This document shows, piece by piece, positions 32,123-40,102 of a stretch of DNA of 45,323 bases (positions are counted from its first letter, which is position 1; each line of letters begins with the position of its first letter). The notes under the pieces are model-generated. The model was not told where the DNA came from and did not search any database. It saw nothing but the letters and a program-made list of their open reading frames with translations. The translations under genes were made by a program, and so were the position numbers. Origin of the DNA: a virus; IMG/VR virus record IMGVR_UViG_3300034072_001386, positions 1 through 45,323 of that record; one strand, given 5' to 3'.

Positions 32123-32147
32123 CACGACTTAACCGGGTTAAGTCGTG
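32123..32147. promoter_or_regulatory. Dispersed operator site 12 (perfect, with 12-base arms)
   Basis: The core TTAACCGGGTTAA (32129-32141) is extended to a 25-base palindrome with 12-base arms, CACGACTTAACC on the left, and one central G. It is the longest palindrome of the set and lies between the capsid stop and the next gene. It has no T-run, so it is not a terminator. Confidence 0.8.
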
Positions 32148-32161
32148 ACGCCGGAGCTGGC

Positions 32162-33856
32162 TTAGCGCATGTTTGTGACCGTAATCAGCGCGGCACCCTT
32201 GGCGCTTGCGCGGTGGGGGTTGGCGGCTGTGAAGTCACGGGCGTAGAAGCTCATGCCTTCGTTTTGGTCATCACCGGCTTGCAGGTTCTTGACCGTGGGC
32301 GCATGGGAGTCGCCGAACACCACGGGGTTACGCGCGGAGTTGGTGGCACGGCCCACTGCCAAGATTTCAGCGCTGGTGTTGGTTTCGCTGACGCCGCGCG
32401 GGGTGTAGTAGCAGTCGTACTTGCCGAACAACTTGCCGTAGCGGTAAATACCGGGGCGCTCTTCCACGCCGGAAGGCTCAAAAATGTCGCGCGGCAGAGC
32501 TTCCCACTGGCTCTTGACATCCTTGCCTGTGTACAGGTGCGTGATGCCGTGATCCATGGTGTCTTCCACCATCTTTTGCGACTGCAGGCCCAGTTGCGCG
32601 CCGAAGTCCGACCAGATGCGCGAGCGCAGCATGTCGCTTGAGCGGCTTGCCCACTCGAAGTTGTAGGTGCCTGTGTTTTGCTCTGCAGCGCGGCGAGCCA
32701 GCGCCAGCGCGCGGTAGTGGCGCTCAATCGTGTACTGGCGCTGGATGGCTACCATCGCTTCGCTCAGGGGATCGAGGCCCAGTTCGTTGGCCATCTGGCC
32801 GCGTGCATCAGGCGACACACGGGTGCGGGCACGCCATGGGTTGGCATACAGGTCGAACACTTCCACCGAAGTACCCAGCACAGCGCTCAGTTGGGGCGCG
32901 CGTTCAAAGTTGATCGGCGCTTCAAAGTACACGGGCACCGTAGTAGGCAGTGCGGGTGTGGTGGTCAGTGCTGCAGCGCCGGTTTCGCAGTTATAGACGC
33001 CGCCAATGACGTACTTTTGACCGGCAATCGTGACTTCACCGTTGACGGCGCTAGCACCGGAGCCACCCATGCGGCTTTCAATCGCGCACAGCTCACCGTT
33101 GATGTACACCTCGCCACGACCGCGCAGGGTAGGTGCGCCATCAATCGTCTGCAGGCAGGTGTCGGCAGTCTCTTGAACGCCTGTGATCTTGAAATTGAGC
33201 TTGCCTTCGGCATTGGGGTATGCCTTGTGAACGCGCATGGACGAAATGAACGCTTGGCCAGCAAAAGCACCATCGAGCAGCGCGCCCTCCGCGTATGCGC
33301 CGGTTGCACCCACTGCGGTGTGCGACACGATGGCCAGCTTCGCTTGGTTGGAGCGCAAGTCCGCAGGCAGGTACATCGCCCAAGGGGTTGCCTCGGCCAC
33401 AGTGGCATAGAACGCCATCACAGCGCGGTTAGGCTGGATCGACAGGGGATCGTGCGCGGTGCTGAAAGCGCTGTCGAGCTTGAACTCATGGCGCGCGTGA
33501 AGGGTTTGCGCATATGCGTTGTGGATCGCTTGCTCCATCAGGTCAGCGGGCACAGCGCAGCCATTGGCGTGCTCGTATGCATGAGCGCTGTCCAAAATGG
33601 CCTTGGTGTATTCAGCTTTGCCGAATTCGTCCATGGCGATCTGCACAGTCTCAGGCACCTTAATGTCGCCACGGCTGACGGCTTCGCCAAGGAATTCAGC
33701 ACCACCGGCTACCGCGTGCGTGGCGCTGTCCAGTTGCGTACCAGACGCAGCGCCAGCGCGCACGGCATCAGCAGCCGCGTTTTTGATACCAGCCACCAAG
33801 GCGGCTACTTGCAAAGTGGAGCTTTTAGTAATGCCCACCTCGGTTGTCTTGCTCAT
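32162..33856 (-). CDS. Major capsid protein (P1-like)
   Basis: 564 residues from ATG at 33856, with GAGAGGA upstream; the 45-codon extension to 33991 runs into late-promoter element D. The first 130 residues look like a pro-region with three LDSA motifs (42-45, 88-91, 127-130). After FKLDSAFSTAHDPLS comes the mature-like part, beta-rich with many Ala and aromatic residues. Removal of an N-terminal pro-region of this length is known for T4 gp23. It leads the capsid operon and sits next to the sheath gene. Confidence 0.75.
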   Translation of the reverse strand: MSKTTEVGITKSSTLQVAALVAGIKNAAADAVRAGAASGTQLDSATHAVAGGAEFLGEAVSRGDIKVPETVQIAMDEFGKAEYTKAILDSAHAYEHANGCAVPADLMEQAIHNAYAQTLHARHEFKLDSAFSTAHDPLSIQPNRAVMAFYATVAEATPWAMYLPADLRSNQAKLAIVSHTAVGATGAYAEGALLDGAFAGQAFISSMRVHKAYPNAEGKLNFKITGVQETADTCLQTIDGAPTLRGRGEVYINGELCAIESRMGGSGASAVNGEVTIAGQKYVIGGVYNCETGAAALTTTPALPTTVPVYFEAPINFERAPQLSAVLGTSVEVFDLYANPWRARTRVSPDARGQMANELGLDPLSEAMVAIQRQYTIERHYRALALARRAAEQNTGTYNFEWASRSSDMLRSRIWSDFGAQLGLQSQKMVEDTMDHGITHLYTGKDVKSQWEALPRDIFEPSGVEERPGIYRYGKLFGKYDCYYTPRGVSETNTSAEILAVGRATNSARNPVVFGDSHAPTVKNLQAGDDQNEGMSFYARDFTAANPHRASAKGAALITVTNMR

Positions 33857-33931
33857 GTTGTCCTCTCGGAAGTTAAAAACACGCCGACCGATGGGCCGAC
33901 ATGACAAGATTTTTGGAGTCCGGGCAGGGGT

Positions 33932-33957
33932 GTTTTGGGCGCGTTTTCTGCGCGTTT
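33932..33957 (-). promoter_or_regulatory. Late-promoter-like element D (capsid operon)
   Basis: The minus strand reads AAACGCGCAGAAAAC, GCGCCC, AAAA. It is about 86 bases upstream of the capsid ATG; a long leader of about 70 bases follows. Confidence 0.65.
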
Positions 33958-34122
33958 GCTGGGGGTGGTGGATTGCGGGCCGCAAGTACACGGGTTACAC
34001 CGTTTCAATTACATACCTGCGCCACCCCGAAATCACCCCCTAAATAAGCAGCGCAAGGCGTTGATTGCCTTCCTTTTTAAGCTATCTATTTAATAGCTGT
34101 TTGGCGCGCGAGATGGCCCGTG

Positions 34123-34764
34123 CTACTCAAGGAAAAAGGCCGAATTAACCGGGTTAAGAGGCTCGGTTTCTTGGGTGTCTTCATGGGGCGCGTCGCCGGT
34201 TTCCACTGGCAGGGTATCGCTGCTTTCGTCGTCAGGCTGCGCGCCTTCGGCCAAGTCAAAATCTGCCGCGCGACTGAGCATGTAGCGCGGCAGGTAGGGC
34301 GGCATTTCCATGGTGGGCTGCACCGTGGCGATTTCGTAGGCCAGCCGCGCTGCATCGGGCGCATCACCCAGCACAAAAAGCACCAAATCCTTGGTTTTCA
34401 GCTCTACAGGCAAGGCGGGCGCTTCGCCAAGGGCAGGGGGCGGAGGCAGCTCCGTGGCCAGCGCATACGAAGCCATGGCATCCCCCCCGGCTGGGGCGTC
34501 CAGTGCCTCGGTCATGCTCATGCCTTGGCCCATGAACTGCTCGGCACGCATGGCGTAGCCGTTGGCCAAAAACTCATAGTGGTAGTTGGGCTCGTCTTGC
34601 GAGTCCAGAACTGCCGCACCCCCCAGTGTGGGCATGCCTCCGAAGCTCTCGGGGCCGGTGCGATCCACCACCTTGCGGAAAAACTGCACGCTCCACGCAT
34701 TGGGGTGACGGCGAATGACATTCAGGGCCATGCGCTGGATGCCGGTTGATACGTTGTAGAGCAT
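34123..34764 (-). CDS. Virion assembly protein (unrecognised)
   Basis: 213 residues. The N-terminal half holds VVDRTGPESFGGMPTLGG and VLDSQDEPNYHYEFLANGY, with one VLDS motif near 52-55. The second half is acidic, with a Pro/Asp/Glu-rich tail that ends LNPVNSAFFLE, where LNPVN comes from dispersed operator site 13. It is the last gene of the neck operon and may be a neck or completion protein. 266 bases of non-coding DNA with late promoter D follow before the capsid gene. Confidence 0.55.
   Translation of the reverse strand: MLYNVSTGIQRMALNVIRRHPNAWSVQFFRKVVDRTGPESFGGMPTLGGAAVLDSQDEPNYHYEFLANGYAMRAEQFMGQGMSMTEALDAPAGGDAMASYALATELPPPPALGEAPALPVELKTKDLVLFVLGDAPDAARLAYEIATVQPTMEMPPYLPRYMLSRAADFDLAEGAQPDDESSDTLPVETGDAPHEDTQETEPLNPVNSAFFLE
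34145..34157. promoter_or_regulatory. Dispersed operator site 13 (perfect)
   Basis: TTAACCGGGTTAA near the 3' end of the gene ending at 34123; it encodes LNPVN. Confidence 0.7.
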
Positions 34765-34767
34765 GGG

Positions 34768-35892
34768 TTATGCCTTTCGGTTGCGTTCCAGCAGCGCCAG
34801 CATGGCTTGGGGCGTCATGCCGTATTCCTTGGCCAGCAAATTGAGCATTTCCTTGCTGTCCTTGGCCTTGGCTGCGTTTTTGCTGGCGCTGGCCGTCTGC
34901 TTGGGTGGTGGCGCTGTTTTGACGGCCTGCGTGAGCGCCTTTTTCGCAATGATCTGCTTGCGCTTGGATAGCTGCTCCGCGCTGGTGGAAATGGTGCGGG
35001 CGCGCTTGAACATTTTGGCGGCCTGCTCTTCCATTTCGCGCTGCGTGATCTTGTTGGCCGTCTTTTTAATGTCCGAAGGTCGGCCTGCAGCGCGCCCTTT
35101 TTCGATCAAGCGCGACAAGAACGCGGTCACATGCGCGCCTTGCGCAATCTCGGCCATGGTGCGCACAACATGCTTGCAGGCTACCCCCGTGAGGTTGGCA
35201 TTCGTCACCTTGGGGTAGCCCGTCTCGGGCCTGCCCGCGTTGAAGGCTCCGATGGTGCTGATATAGCGGTAAAAGAAGGTGTGTCGCCCGCAGTCACAGT
35301 CGAATTTCAAGGGCTCCTGCCGCAGCCAGCGCGCCATGGTCAGGGGCGAGCCCTGCGCGCCTGCTACGGCAGCCTCATAGCTCATAAATTCCACCGTGAC
35401 GTAGTGCTTGGTTTCCTTGTATTTCAAGCTGGCATTGGTCAGGAACTGCACGCGGCCTGCTTTGGCCTGCACGGGCATGGACACGCGAATTTCTTTTTGC
35501 GCCCGCTGCTTGTCTATGTGTGCCGAAAAGTCCAGCACCTGCTGCGCCGTAATCCCCCCGCGAAAGTTCTGCTGGACGGTCTTGATGTTGCCCTTGAACG
35601 CCTGTATCTGCTTGGCAGACAGCGCCACCGACTGCTGGCCCATGAGCACTGCAGAGGTGCCCAGCGTTTCCTCCAGCACCTTCGCAGGCGTCCATTTCGC
35701 ACCACTGGCCACCTGATTAGGTGACAGGATGTTGGCCGCTCCTACGCGCCTGCCTTCGTCGGCCTGCGCCAGCGCGCGCGCCTCGGCTCCAGCATTGCGC
35801 ACCTTACCCAAGTCCGCGATCTTGGATGCGAACATTTTGCGCAGCGAGATAGACGGCTTGGCGGTGGCGGTGGTCTTTTTCTTCGCAGCCAT
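34768..35892 (-). CDS. SWIM-type zinc-finger virion-operon protein
   Basis: 374 residues from ATG at 35892, which overlaps the previous stop (TAATG). Cys199, Cys201 (FDCDCGRH) and Cys239, His241 (GVACKHVV) make a CxC...CxH SWIM zinc motif, a fold usually linked to DNA or protein binding. The N-terminal 60 residues and the C-terminal 80 are basic (MAAKKKTTATAKPS; SKRKQIIAKKALTQAVK). Its place among neck and tail genes suggests a virion or assembly role, perhaps a DNA-contacting one. Confidence 0.6.
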   Translation of the reverse strand: MAAKKKTTATAKPSISLRKMFASKIADLGKVRNAGAEARALAQADEGRRVGAANILSPNQVASGAKWTPAKVLEETLGTSAVLMGQQSVALSAKQIQAFKGNIKTVQQNFRGGITAQQVLDFSAHIDKQRAQKEIRVSMPVQAKAGRVQFLTNASLKYKETKHYVTVEFMSYEAAVAGAQGSPLTMARWLRQEPLKFDCDCGRHTFFYRYISTIGAFNAGRPETGYPKVTNANLTGVACKHVVRTMAEIAQGAHVTAFLSRLIEKGRAAGRPSDIKKTANKITQREMEEQAAKMFKRARTISTSAEQLSKRKQIIAKKALTQAVKTAPPPKQTASASKNAAKAKDSKEMLNLLAKEYGMTPQAMLALLERNRKA

Positions 35893-36227
35893 TAGTAGGC
35901 CTTCCAAATAGGCTCACCGCCCCGGCGCAGCTCAGGGATGGTTTCAAAGCCCGCTTCGCGCTTGAGCTGCAGCAGCTTTTCAGGGCTGGGAACCACCAGC
36001 ATGGTTTGCTCCAGCGGGTCGGTGATGTGGTCAAGCCCTGCCGCTGCTTGGATCGTCAGCGCTTCGTGCCGGGTGCCATACACGCGCTGGCTGATCTTGG
36101 TCAGGTCTAGGCGCTCAGCCGGTGCTGTCTCGATAAACAATGCCCCGCGCGTAAATGGCTTGGCATGCAGGCAAAAGCGGCGCACCACGCGCCAGTAACG
36201 CATCGCTGCGGCTGTATCTACGTCCAT
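35892..36227 (-). CDS. LysM-like tail protein (gpX/gp53-like)
   Basis: 111 residues. The core 'DLTKISQRVYGTRHEALTIQ..GLDHITDPLEQTMLVVP' has the pattern of LysM-like tail proteins such as gpX or the gp53 wedge: a helix, YGT, a second helix and a 'V-x-P' end. It is followed by a helical tail. This small protein would sit on the baseplate or tube. It is coupled to the SWIM protein gene by TAATG. Confidence 0.55.
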   Translation of the reverse strand: MDVDTAAAMRYWRVVRRFCLHAKPFTRGALFIETAPAERLDLTKISQRVYGTRHEALTIQAAAGLDHITDPLEQTMLVVPSPEKLLQLKREAGFETIPELRRGGEPIWKAY

Positions 36228-36235
36228 GGATCACC

Positions 36236-36727
36236 TCAGATGGAAAAGCCCATGCCGCGCTGAAAAGCCCCCAGCGTGTCGAACATGGCAAAGCAGTCCT
36301 TGACTGCGGATTGACTGCGCGCGGCCCAGCAAGTGGCCACCACGCCCATTTGCTCGCACGTCACGCCAGAGTCGATGCGAACCTTGGGGCCGGATTCGTC
36401 GTATTCCCCCACTTCAATGACGCTGGACGGCGATGCGCGCTCGGTGCCCGACTCCAGCCGAAGCATTCGGCCATCGCCCTTGTCGGTGCCGTAGAAGTCC
36501 AAGAACGCCTGCACCCCCTCCCGGAAGTGCTCAGGCAGCATCACCAAGTCCACGTCCCCGGCGCTGTCGAAGCCCACCACCAAGCACCCCTTGGCGCGGG
36601 CCGTCTGGAACTTGGCCAGCTTTTTGATTTTGAGCAGTCCCGTGCCGGGGTCATAGACGCTCAGCACCGTGCAGGCCTTGCCGCTGTAGCCGGTGCTGTT
36701 GGCTTGGATCATCACAAGGTCACTCAT
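36236..36727 (-). CDS. Small virion-operon protein (unrecognised)
   Basis: 163 residues, beta-rich at first (ACTVLSVYDPGTGLLKIKKL, GCLVVGFDSAGDVDLVML), then VIEVGEYDESGPKVRIDSGV. It includes FDSA and RIDSG, but these lie in strand-like contexts and are not obvious cleavage sites. It overlaps the previous gene by 4 bases, so it is part of the neck operon. Function unknown; a head-tail joining or tail-completion role is possible. Confidence 0.5.
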   Translation of the reverse strand: MSDLVMIQANSTGYSGKACTVLSVYDPGTGLLKIKKLAKFQTARAKGCLVVGFDSAGDVDLVMLPEHFREGVQAFLDFYGTDKGDGRMLRLESGTERASPSSVIEVGEYDESGPKVRIDSGVTCEQMGVVATCWAARSQSAVKDCFAMFDTLGAFQRGMGFSI

Positions 36728-37605
36728 ACCGACTTCACCCCCGCGTCTGTGACCTCGCGCTTGGAAATGTCTGCCCCGCTGTCCTGCGCCTGCTGCGTGC
36801 CATCCACTTGACGCAGGAATGGGAAGCCCTCGACCTGCACCGACTTACCAGGCAGATTGCCCTCATAGCCCGTGACAGGCTTGGCTACGCCAGTGCCGGG
36901 TGCCCCGCCACCACCTACACCACCACCAGCGCCAGCAGCAGGCAGAACCTGCAGCGTTCCGTCCGCAGCCAAATAGGTTTCTCCAGCCCCCACAGCGCGA
37001 TAGATGGGCTGTGTGGTGCAGAAACTCACGTCCACGGCCATCATGGTCAGGCTCTTAACGTCCGTCTGGATCAGGTTGGGCAGCACGTCCGTGGTGTCGA
37101 GCTGGGCGGGCCAAAACGAATCAACCCCTGCAAATTTCCAGTTGACCTCAAACACATGGTTGCGCCAGTTGCCCAGCCACAGCACAAACTGGCTGGCCAA
37201 GCTCTCGGCGGTGTCGCTGTCGTGTGCAGCAAATAGCACTTGCACGCGGTAGTCGCGCGCCTGTGTGCGCAGCTCAAACACGCGCTGCTGGTCATCGCCC
37301 GGAATGATGACGTGTACCGGCGAAGAGATTTCCTTGTTGCGACCTGCCTGCGTGGGGTTCACATCGCGCGCCACGGCCACCAGCGCCACCGGCATCTTGT
37401 GGGGCTTGCTTGGCCCTGCATTGGGTTCATTGCGCTGCCACAGCGTCAGCATGTCCTCTGCCGCGTCCACCATACGCCCCGGCACGATGGCCACCGCATG
37501 GGATGGCTCGCGCGCCACGAACTCTTGCAGCGCTGGCGTCATGGGGGCTACTTGCTTGAAAAACCGCACCATCCATGCCGCGCAGGCTTCTTTGAATTGC
37601 TGCAT
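36724..37605 (-). CDS. Neck/tail-completion protein (unrecognised)
   Basis: 293 residues. The N-terminal half is helical (QQFKEACAAWMVRFFKQV). A beta-rich section follows (VQVLFAAHDSDTAESLASQF, LWLGNWRNHVFEVNWKF). A Gly-rich linker (GAGGGVGGGGAPGTG) near 225-240 then leads to a short tail. It lies directly after the protease/scaffold gene. The layout suggests a tail terminator or connector, but no signature proves it. Confidence 0.5.
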   Translation of the reverse strand: MQQFKEACAAWMVRFFKQVAPMTPALQEFVAREPSHAVAIVPGRMVDAAEDMLTLWQRNEPNAGPSKPHKMPVALVAVARDVNPTQAGRNKEISSPVHVIIPGDDQQRVFELRTQARDYRVQVLFAAHDSDTAESLASQFVLWLGNWRNHVFEVNWKFAGVDSFWPAQLDTTDVLPNLIQTDVKSLTMMAVDVSFCTTQPIYRAVGAGETYLAADGTLQVLPAAGAGGGVGGGGAPGTGVAKPVTGYEGNLPGKSVQVEGFPFLRQVDGTQQAQDSGADISKREVTDAGVKSV

Positions 37606-37608
37606 GGC

Positions 37609-38517
37609 TTACCCCAGCAGCACAGTGCGGGCGAACTCGGTGGCGCGACTGATAGTGGTGCGCACGGGAGATTCCTTCTCTTTGGCCAGCTCCTGCGGCT
37701 GCAGCAGCTCCGCGTGCATGAATGCATCGGTCTGCGCTTGCAGCATGTCCGCCGTTGCGCTGTCGTAGAGCATCACCCCCCGACCCTGAAACGCGCCTGC
37801 CGTGGCGCTGTCGTACTGCGTGGCCAGCTTGGGATCACGCTTGGCCAGCAGCGATAGCAACTCTTCGATCTGGGCATCACGCTCTTCGATCATGTGATTG
37901 AAGCGCATACGCTCGGCGTGGGCGTTGTCTAGCGACACTTCCAGCGCCATCTGGTGCTCCAGCGCGATATAGCGGTCAATGTCCTGCAGTGACAGGCGCT
38001 GTGCGTGCGCATCGTCCAGCAAGCAGTCGTACAGCGCATCGTGGGCCTGCTCATAGGCGCTATCGAGCGTGAAGCCGCGATTGCCCATGTAGTTGGGGGC
38101 AAAGACGTAATCCATGCCGCCGAAGTAGCGCTTTGGCTCGTTGATGACGCTGGAAAAGCCCCCGACACGCGAGCTGTAGGCCTTGCGCGCCTTTTCTCCC
38201 GCGTCCGTGTCCAAGAACTCTTGTTCGTGCTCAATCGTGCCGTCTTGGTAGGCCTTGGCGAACACGGTCACGACTGCAGGCTCTACGTTCACCTGAGTTT
38301 TGCCATCCATGCCGCCCTCTGCTGCCACCGCGCCGAATTTGACCCGTGGCCAGTGGCCATAGAACCCCACCAGCGTGCGCGCCTTGATGGCCTCTTGGCA
38401 CGCGGCGCTGTTAATCATGCTGTTGACCAGCGGAATGTTGAAGTTGCGCGGGCTACCGAATGCCTTGTAGCCGCGATCCTTGAGGTTGTAGGCAATCTTG
38501 CCGGTTTTCTCGCCCAT
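37609..38517 (-). CDS. Candidate prohead protease fused to scaffold
   Basis: 302 residues. Residues about 1-150 look like a T4/HK97-type prohead protease fold: VGFYGHWPR (His55 candidate), NVEPAVVTVFAKAYQDG, and VGGFSSVI with Ser122/123 as candidate nucleophile. FTLDSA (150-154) follows, then an acidic, helical scaffold-like part (about 155-230, e.g. ERDAQIEELLSLLAKRD), then YDSA at 235-238 and 251-254. The DSA motifs would let it cut itself free from its scaffold. It opens the operon behind late-promoter element E. The catalytic residues are proposed, not shown. Confidence 0.55.
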   Translation of the reverse strand: MGEKTGKIAYNLKDRGYKAFGSPRNFNIPLVNSMINSAACQEAIKARTLVGFYGHWPRVKFGAVAAEGGMDGKTQVNVEPAVVTVFAKAYQDGTIEHEQEFLDTDAGEKARKAYSSRVGGFSSVINEPKRYFGGMDYVFAPNYMGNRGFTLDSAYEQAHDALYDCLLDDAHAQRLSLQDIDRYIALEHQMALEVSLDNAHAERMRFNHMIEERDAQIEELLSLLAKRDPKLATQYDSATAGAFQGRGVMLYDSATADMLQAQTDAFMHAELLQPQELAKEKESPVRTTISRATEFARTVLLG

Positions 38518-38587
38518 GTTGTGCGCCCCTGTATGTGCTGTGCTGGCACCTACCAGCGATCAGCCAATAATGGGCTGCGCAAGGGGC

Positions 38588-38611
38588 AAAAATCGGGGGG
38601 TTTTCTGCGCG
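38588..38611 (-). promoter_or_regulatory. Late-promoter-like element E (protease/scaffold operon)
   Basis: The minus strand reads AGCGCGCAGAAAAC, CCCCCG, ATTTTT. It is about 82 bases upstream of the ATG at 38517. A dispersed operator lies 14 bases upstream of it (38626-38638). Confidence 0.6.
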
Positions 38612-38625
38612 CTGCACAGGGCAAA

Positions 38626-38638
38626 TTAACCGGGTTTT
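38626..38638. promoter_or_regulatory. Dispersed operator site 14 (A-tract variant)
   Basis: TTAACCGGGTTTT directly after the stop of the gene ending at 38639 and next to late-promoter element E. Confidence 0.65.
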
Positions 38639-39058
38639 TTACCCCTTACCGCCCCAGCCCTCACGCAATGCGCGCTTTATCTCAATGAAATGCGCTTCTT
38701 CTGCCGCATAGTTTGGTGCCAGCCTTTGCAAAAACGCGCGCAGGCTCATGCTGCAGTTCACATCAACCACGTAGGCACTGTTTGGGCTGAAAACCAGCAG
38801 TGAGCCATCGCTAAATTCATAGCGATCAAAGCCTATCGTTTTGTTTTGCGTGTGCCCTATCTTTCCCTCACCGGCATAGCGCTGCATGGCAGGACGTGCG
38901 CGGCCCGCATCGCGCCCCCAGCGGTCAAAGTGGCGCTGGGCGAGGCAGTTGTGCGGGGTTGGCGATTCACGCTGCCCGATGCACGCATCCAAGTCCACGT
39001 AAATCTTGCGCGCTGCTGCCCGTGAGGCATTGCTTTGACCGTTGAAAACGCGGCGCAT
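38639..39058 (-). CDS. Accessory protein (unrecognised)
   Basis: 139 residues behind the strong AGGAGAGG. It has YVDLDACIGQRESPTPHN early on and FDRYEFSDGSLLVFSPNSAY in the middle. A helical C-terminus follows, with FLQRLAPNYAAEEAHFIEIK. No known motif. It is the last gene before the virion operons and is separated from the accessory operon by dispersed operator site 15, so it may be controlled by that site. Confidence 0.55.
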   Translation of the reverse strand: MRRVFNGQSNASRAAARKIYVDLDACIGQRESPTPHNCLAQRHFDRWGRDAGRARPAMQRYAGEGKIGHTQNKTIGFDRYEFSDGSLLVFSPNSAYVVDVNCSMSLRAFLQRLAPNYAAEEAHFIEIKRALREGWGGKG

Positions 39059-39078
39059 TGGCCCCTCTCCTGTCGAAA

Positions 39079-39091
39079 TTAACCGGGTTAA
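39079..39091. promoter_or_regulatory. Dispersed operator site 15 (perfect)
   Basis: TTAACCGGGTTAA overlaps the stop codon of the gene ending at 39088 and lies 21 bases before the next ATG (39058). Confidence 0.75.
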
Positions 39092-39537
39092 TTTTGCTTT
39101 TTCTCAGCGCCACCAAAGCGCCATTCATCATCGCCACGCCACCAGCCCACAAAGCCGCCTGCAGTGATAAATCCACGCTCTGGCTGACCACCCTCTACCA
39201 GCTTCTCAATCGCGTAGCCTGTCACCCTGTAGCCGCGCTCCTGCAGGTCTTGCAGCTTGCGTGTGGCCACATGGGAAAAGTCAGGGGCATCGTCTGCGCG
39301 AAAAGCGCGGGCCATGGCTTCTGTGCTTTTTTCTGGCACCAGCTTCCACCCCCGCGGCACTGCTGGAGCGCGGCGGGCTGCTTGCCAAAACTGAGCGCAC
39401 AAAGCTGATTGAGCTGTACCCCATATGCCATAGGTTCGCGCCAATTCCTCAAACTTCGGGTCGTTGTATGGCTCGCCTTCGCGCAAGTTTTTAGGCGCTT
39501 CCGGGTCAGGCAACCCATTCCATGCGTTTAGTGTCAT
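39088..39537 (-). CDS. Accessory phage protein (unrecognised)
   Basis: 149 residues. 'RGWKLVPEKSTEAMARAFRAD' near the middle resembles a short block shared by many phage accessory proteins. The end is VGWWRGDDEWRFGGAEKKQN. No enzyme motif is seen. It is coupled to the upstream gene by an ATGA overlap and closes the accessory operon. The function of the block is unknown. Confidence 0.5.
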   Translation of the reverse strand: MTLNAWNGLPDPEAPKNLREGEPYNDPKFEELARTYGIWGTAQSALCAQFWQAARRAPAVPRGWKLVPEKSTEAMARAFRADDAPDFSHVATRKLQDLQERGYRVTGYAIEKLVEGGQPERGFITAGGFVGWWRGDDEWRFGGAEKKQN

Positions 39538-39875
39538 CCCTGCTTCTCCTGTGTGACCCGCGAGTCAATTGCGGTGATGCCAGCATTCGGATTGAGCGCA
39601 TCCTGCGCAAGCTGCCGCAAGATCGGTCGATCACCGGGGAAACGCTCGTCGCAGAAGTCTGGGCAAAGCGCAGCGATAAGGCTGTCGCACTCCGCATCAC
39701 TCAGCGGCACGCGCTGCGCTTGGGATGCCTCTAGCTCCTGCACGCGGGCGCGCAATAAACGGATTTCTAAAACTGCATCGCGCAATACATCTATTTCTTC
39801 GCGTGTCAGGTGGTCGTCGTTGTAATGCGCCATTTTCAGCAGCGCCTCTGGCTGCTCTGTGCTTGTGTGTGTCAT
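39534..39875 (-). CDS. Accessory protein starting MTHTSTEQ (coiled coil)
   Basis: 113 residues. It starts MTHTSTEQPEALLKMAHYND and shares its first 20 bases or so with the gene at 42375. A coiled coil follows (LTREEIDVLRDAVLEIRLL, RARVQELEASQAQR). The rest reads DAECDSLIAALCPDFCDERF. The gene is linked on both sides by 4-base overlaps. No known function. Confidence 0.5.
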   Translation of the reverse strand: MTHTSTEQPEALLKMAHYNDDHLTREEIDVLRDAVLEIRLLRARVQELEASQAQRVPLSDAECDSLIAALCPDFCDERFPGDRPILRQLAQDALNPNAGITAIDSRVTQEKQG

Positions 39876-40102
39876 CGCTTGCCTTTCTTCTGCGCCTCAA
39901 TACGCGCCAGCAGTGACCTGCGCAAATTCAGCAGGTGCTCTGCCACATCGTCGTGAAGCGGGATCAGCGTTGCACCATCATTCTGGCCCTTCTGGAACGC
40001 ACCAAGCATGCCCATGAACATCGGCGCCATGTCCGCGTCGATGATGGCGATATGCTGCTTTCCATCCAGCTCCACAAACACGTTGATTGCGGTGACTGTC
40101 AT
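39872..40102 (-). CDS. Small accessory protein (unrecognised)
   Basis: 76 residues: TAINVFVELDGKQHIAIIDA, a short helix MAPMFMGMLGAFQKG, and a basic helical C-terminus (NLRRSLLARIEAQKKGKR). No signal or membrane segment. It is joined to both neighbours by ATGA overlaps. Function unknown. Confidence 0.5.
   Translation of the reverse strand: MTVTAINVFVELDGKQHIAIIDADMAPMFMGMLGAFQKGQNDGATLIPLHDDVAEHLLNLRRSLLARIEAQKKGKR

Noticed and set aside
33857-33991. 45-codon N-terminal extension of the capsid frame
   Set aside because: It covers the leader downstream of late promoter D and is Arg/Pro-rich; the ATG at 33856 has a good Shine-Dalgarno.
34050-34125. AAGGC-GTTGATT-GCCTT hairpin and AGCTAT/ATAGCT repeat before the capsid operon
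   Set aside because: The T-run is on the plus strand only and the stems are short; no plus-strand gene ends here, so a terminator call is not supported.
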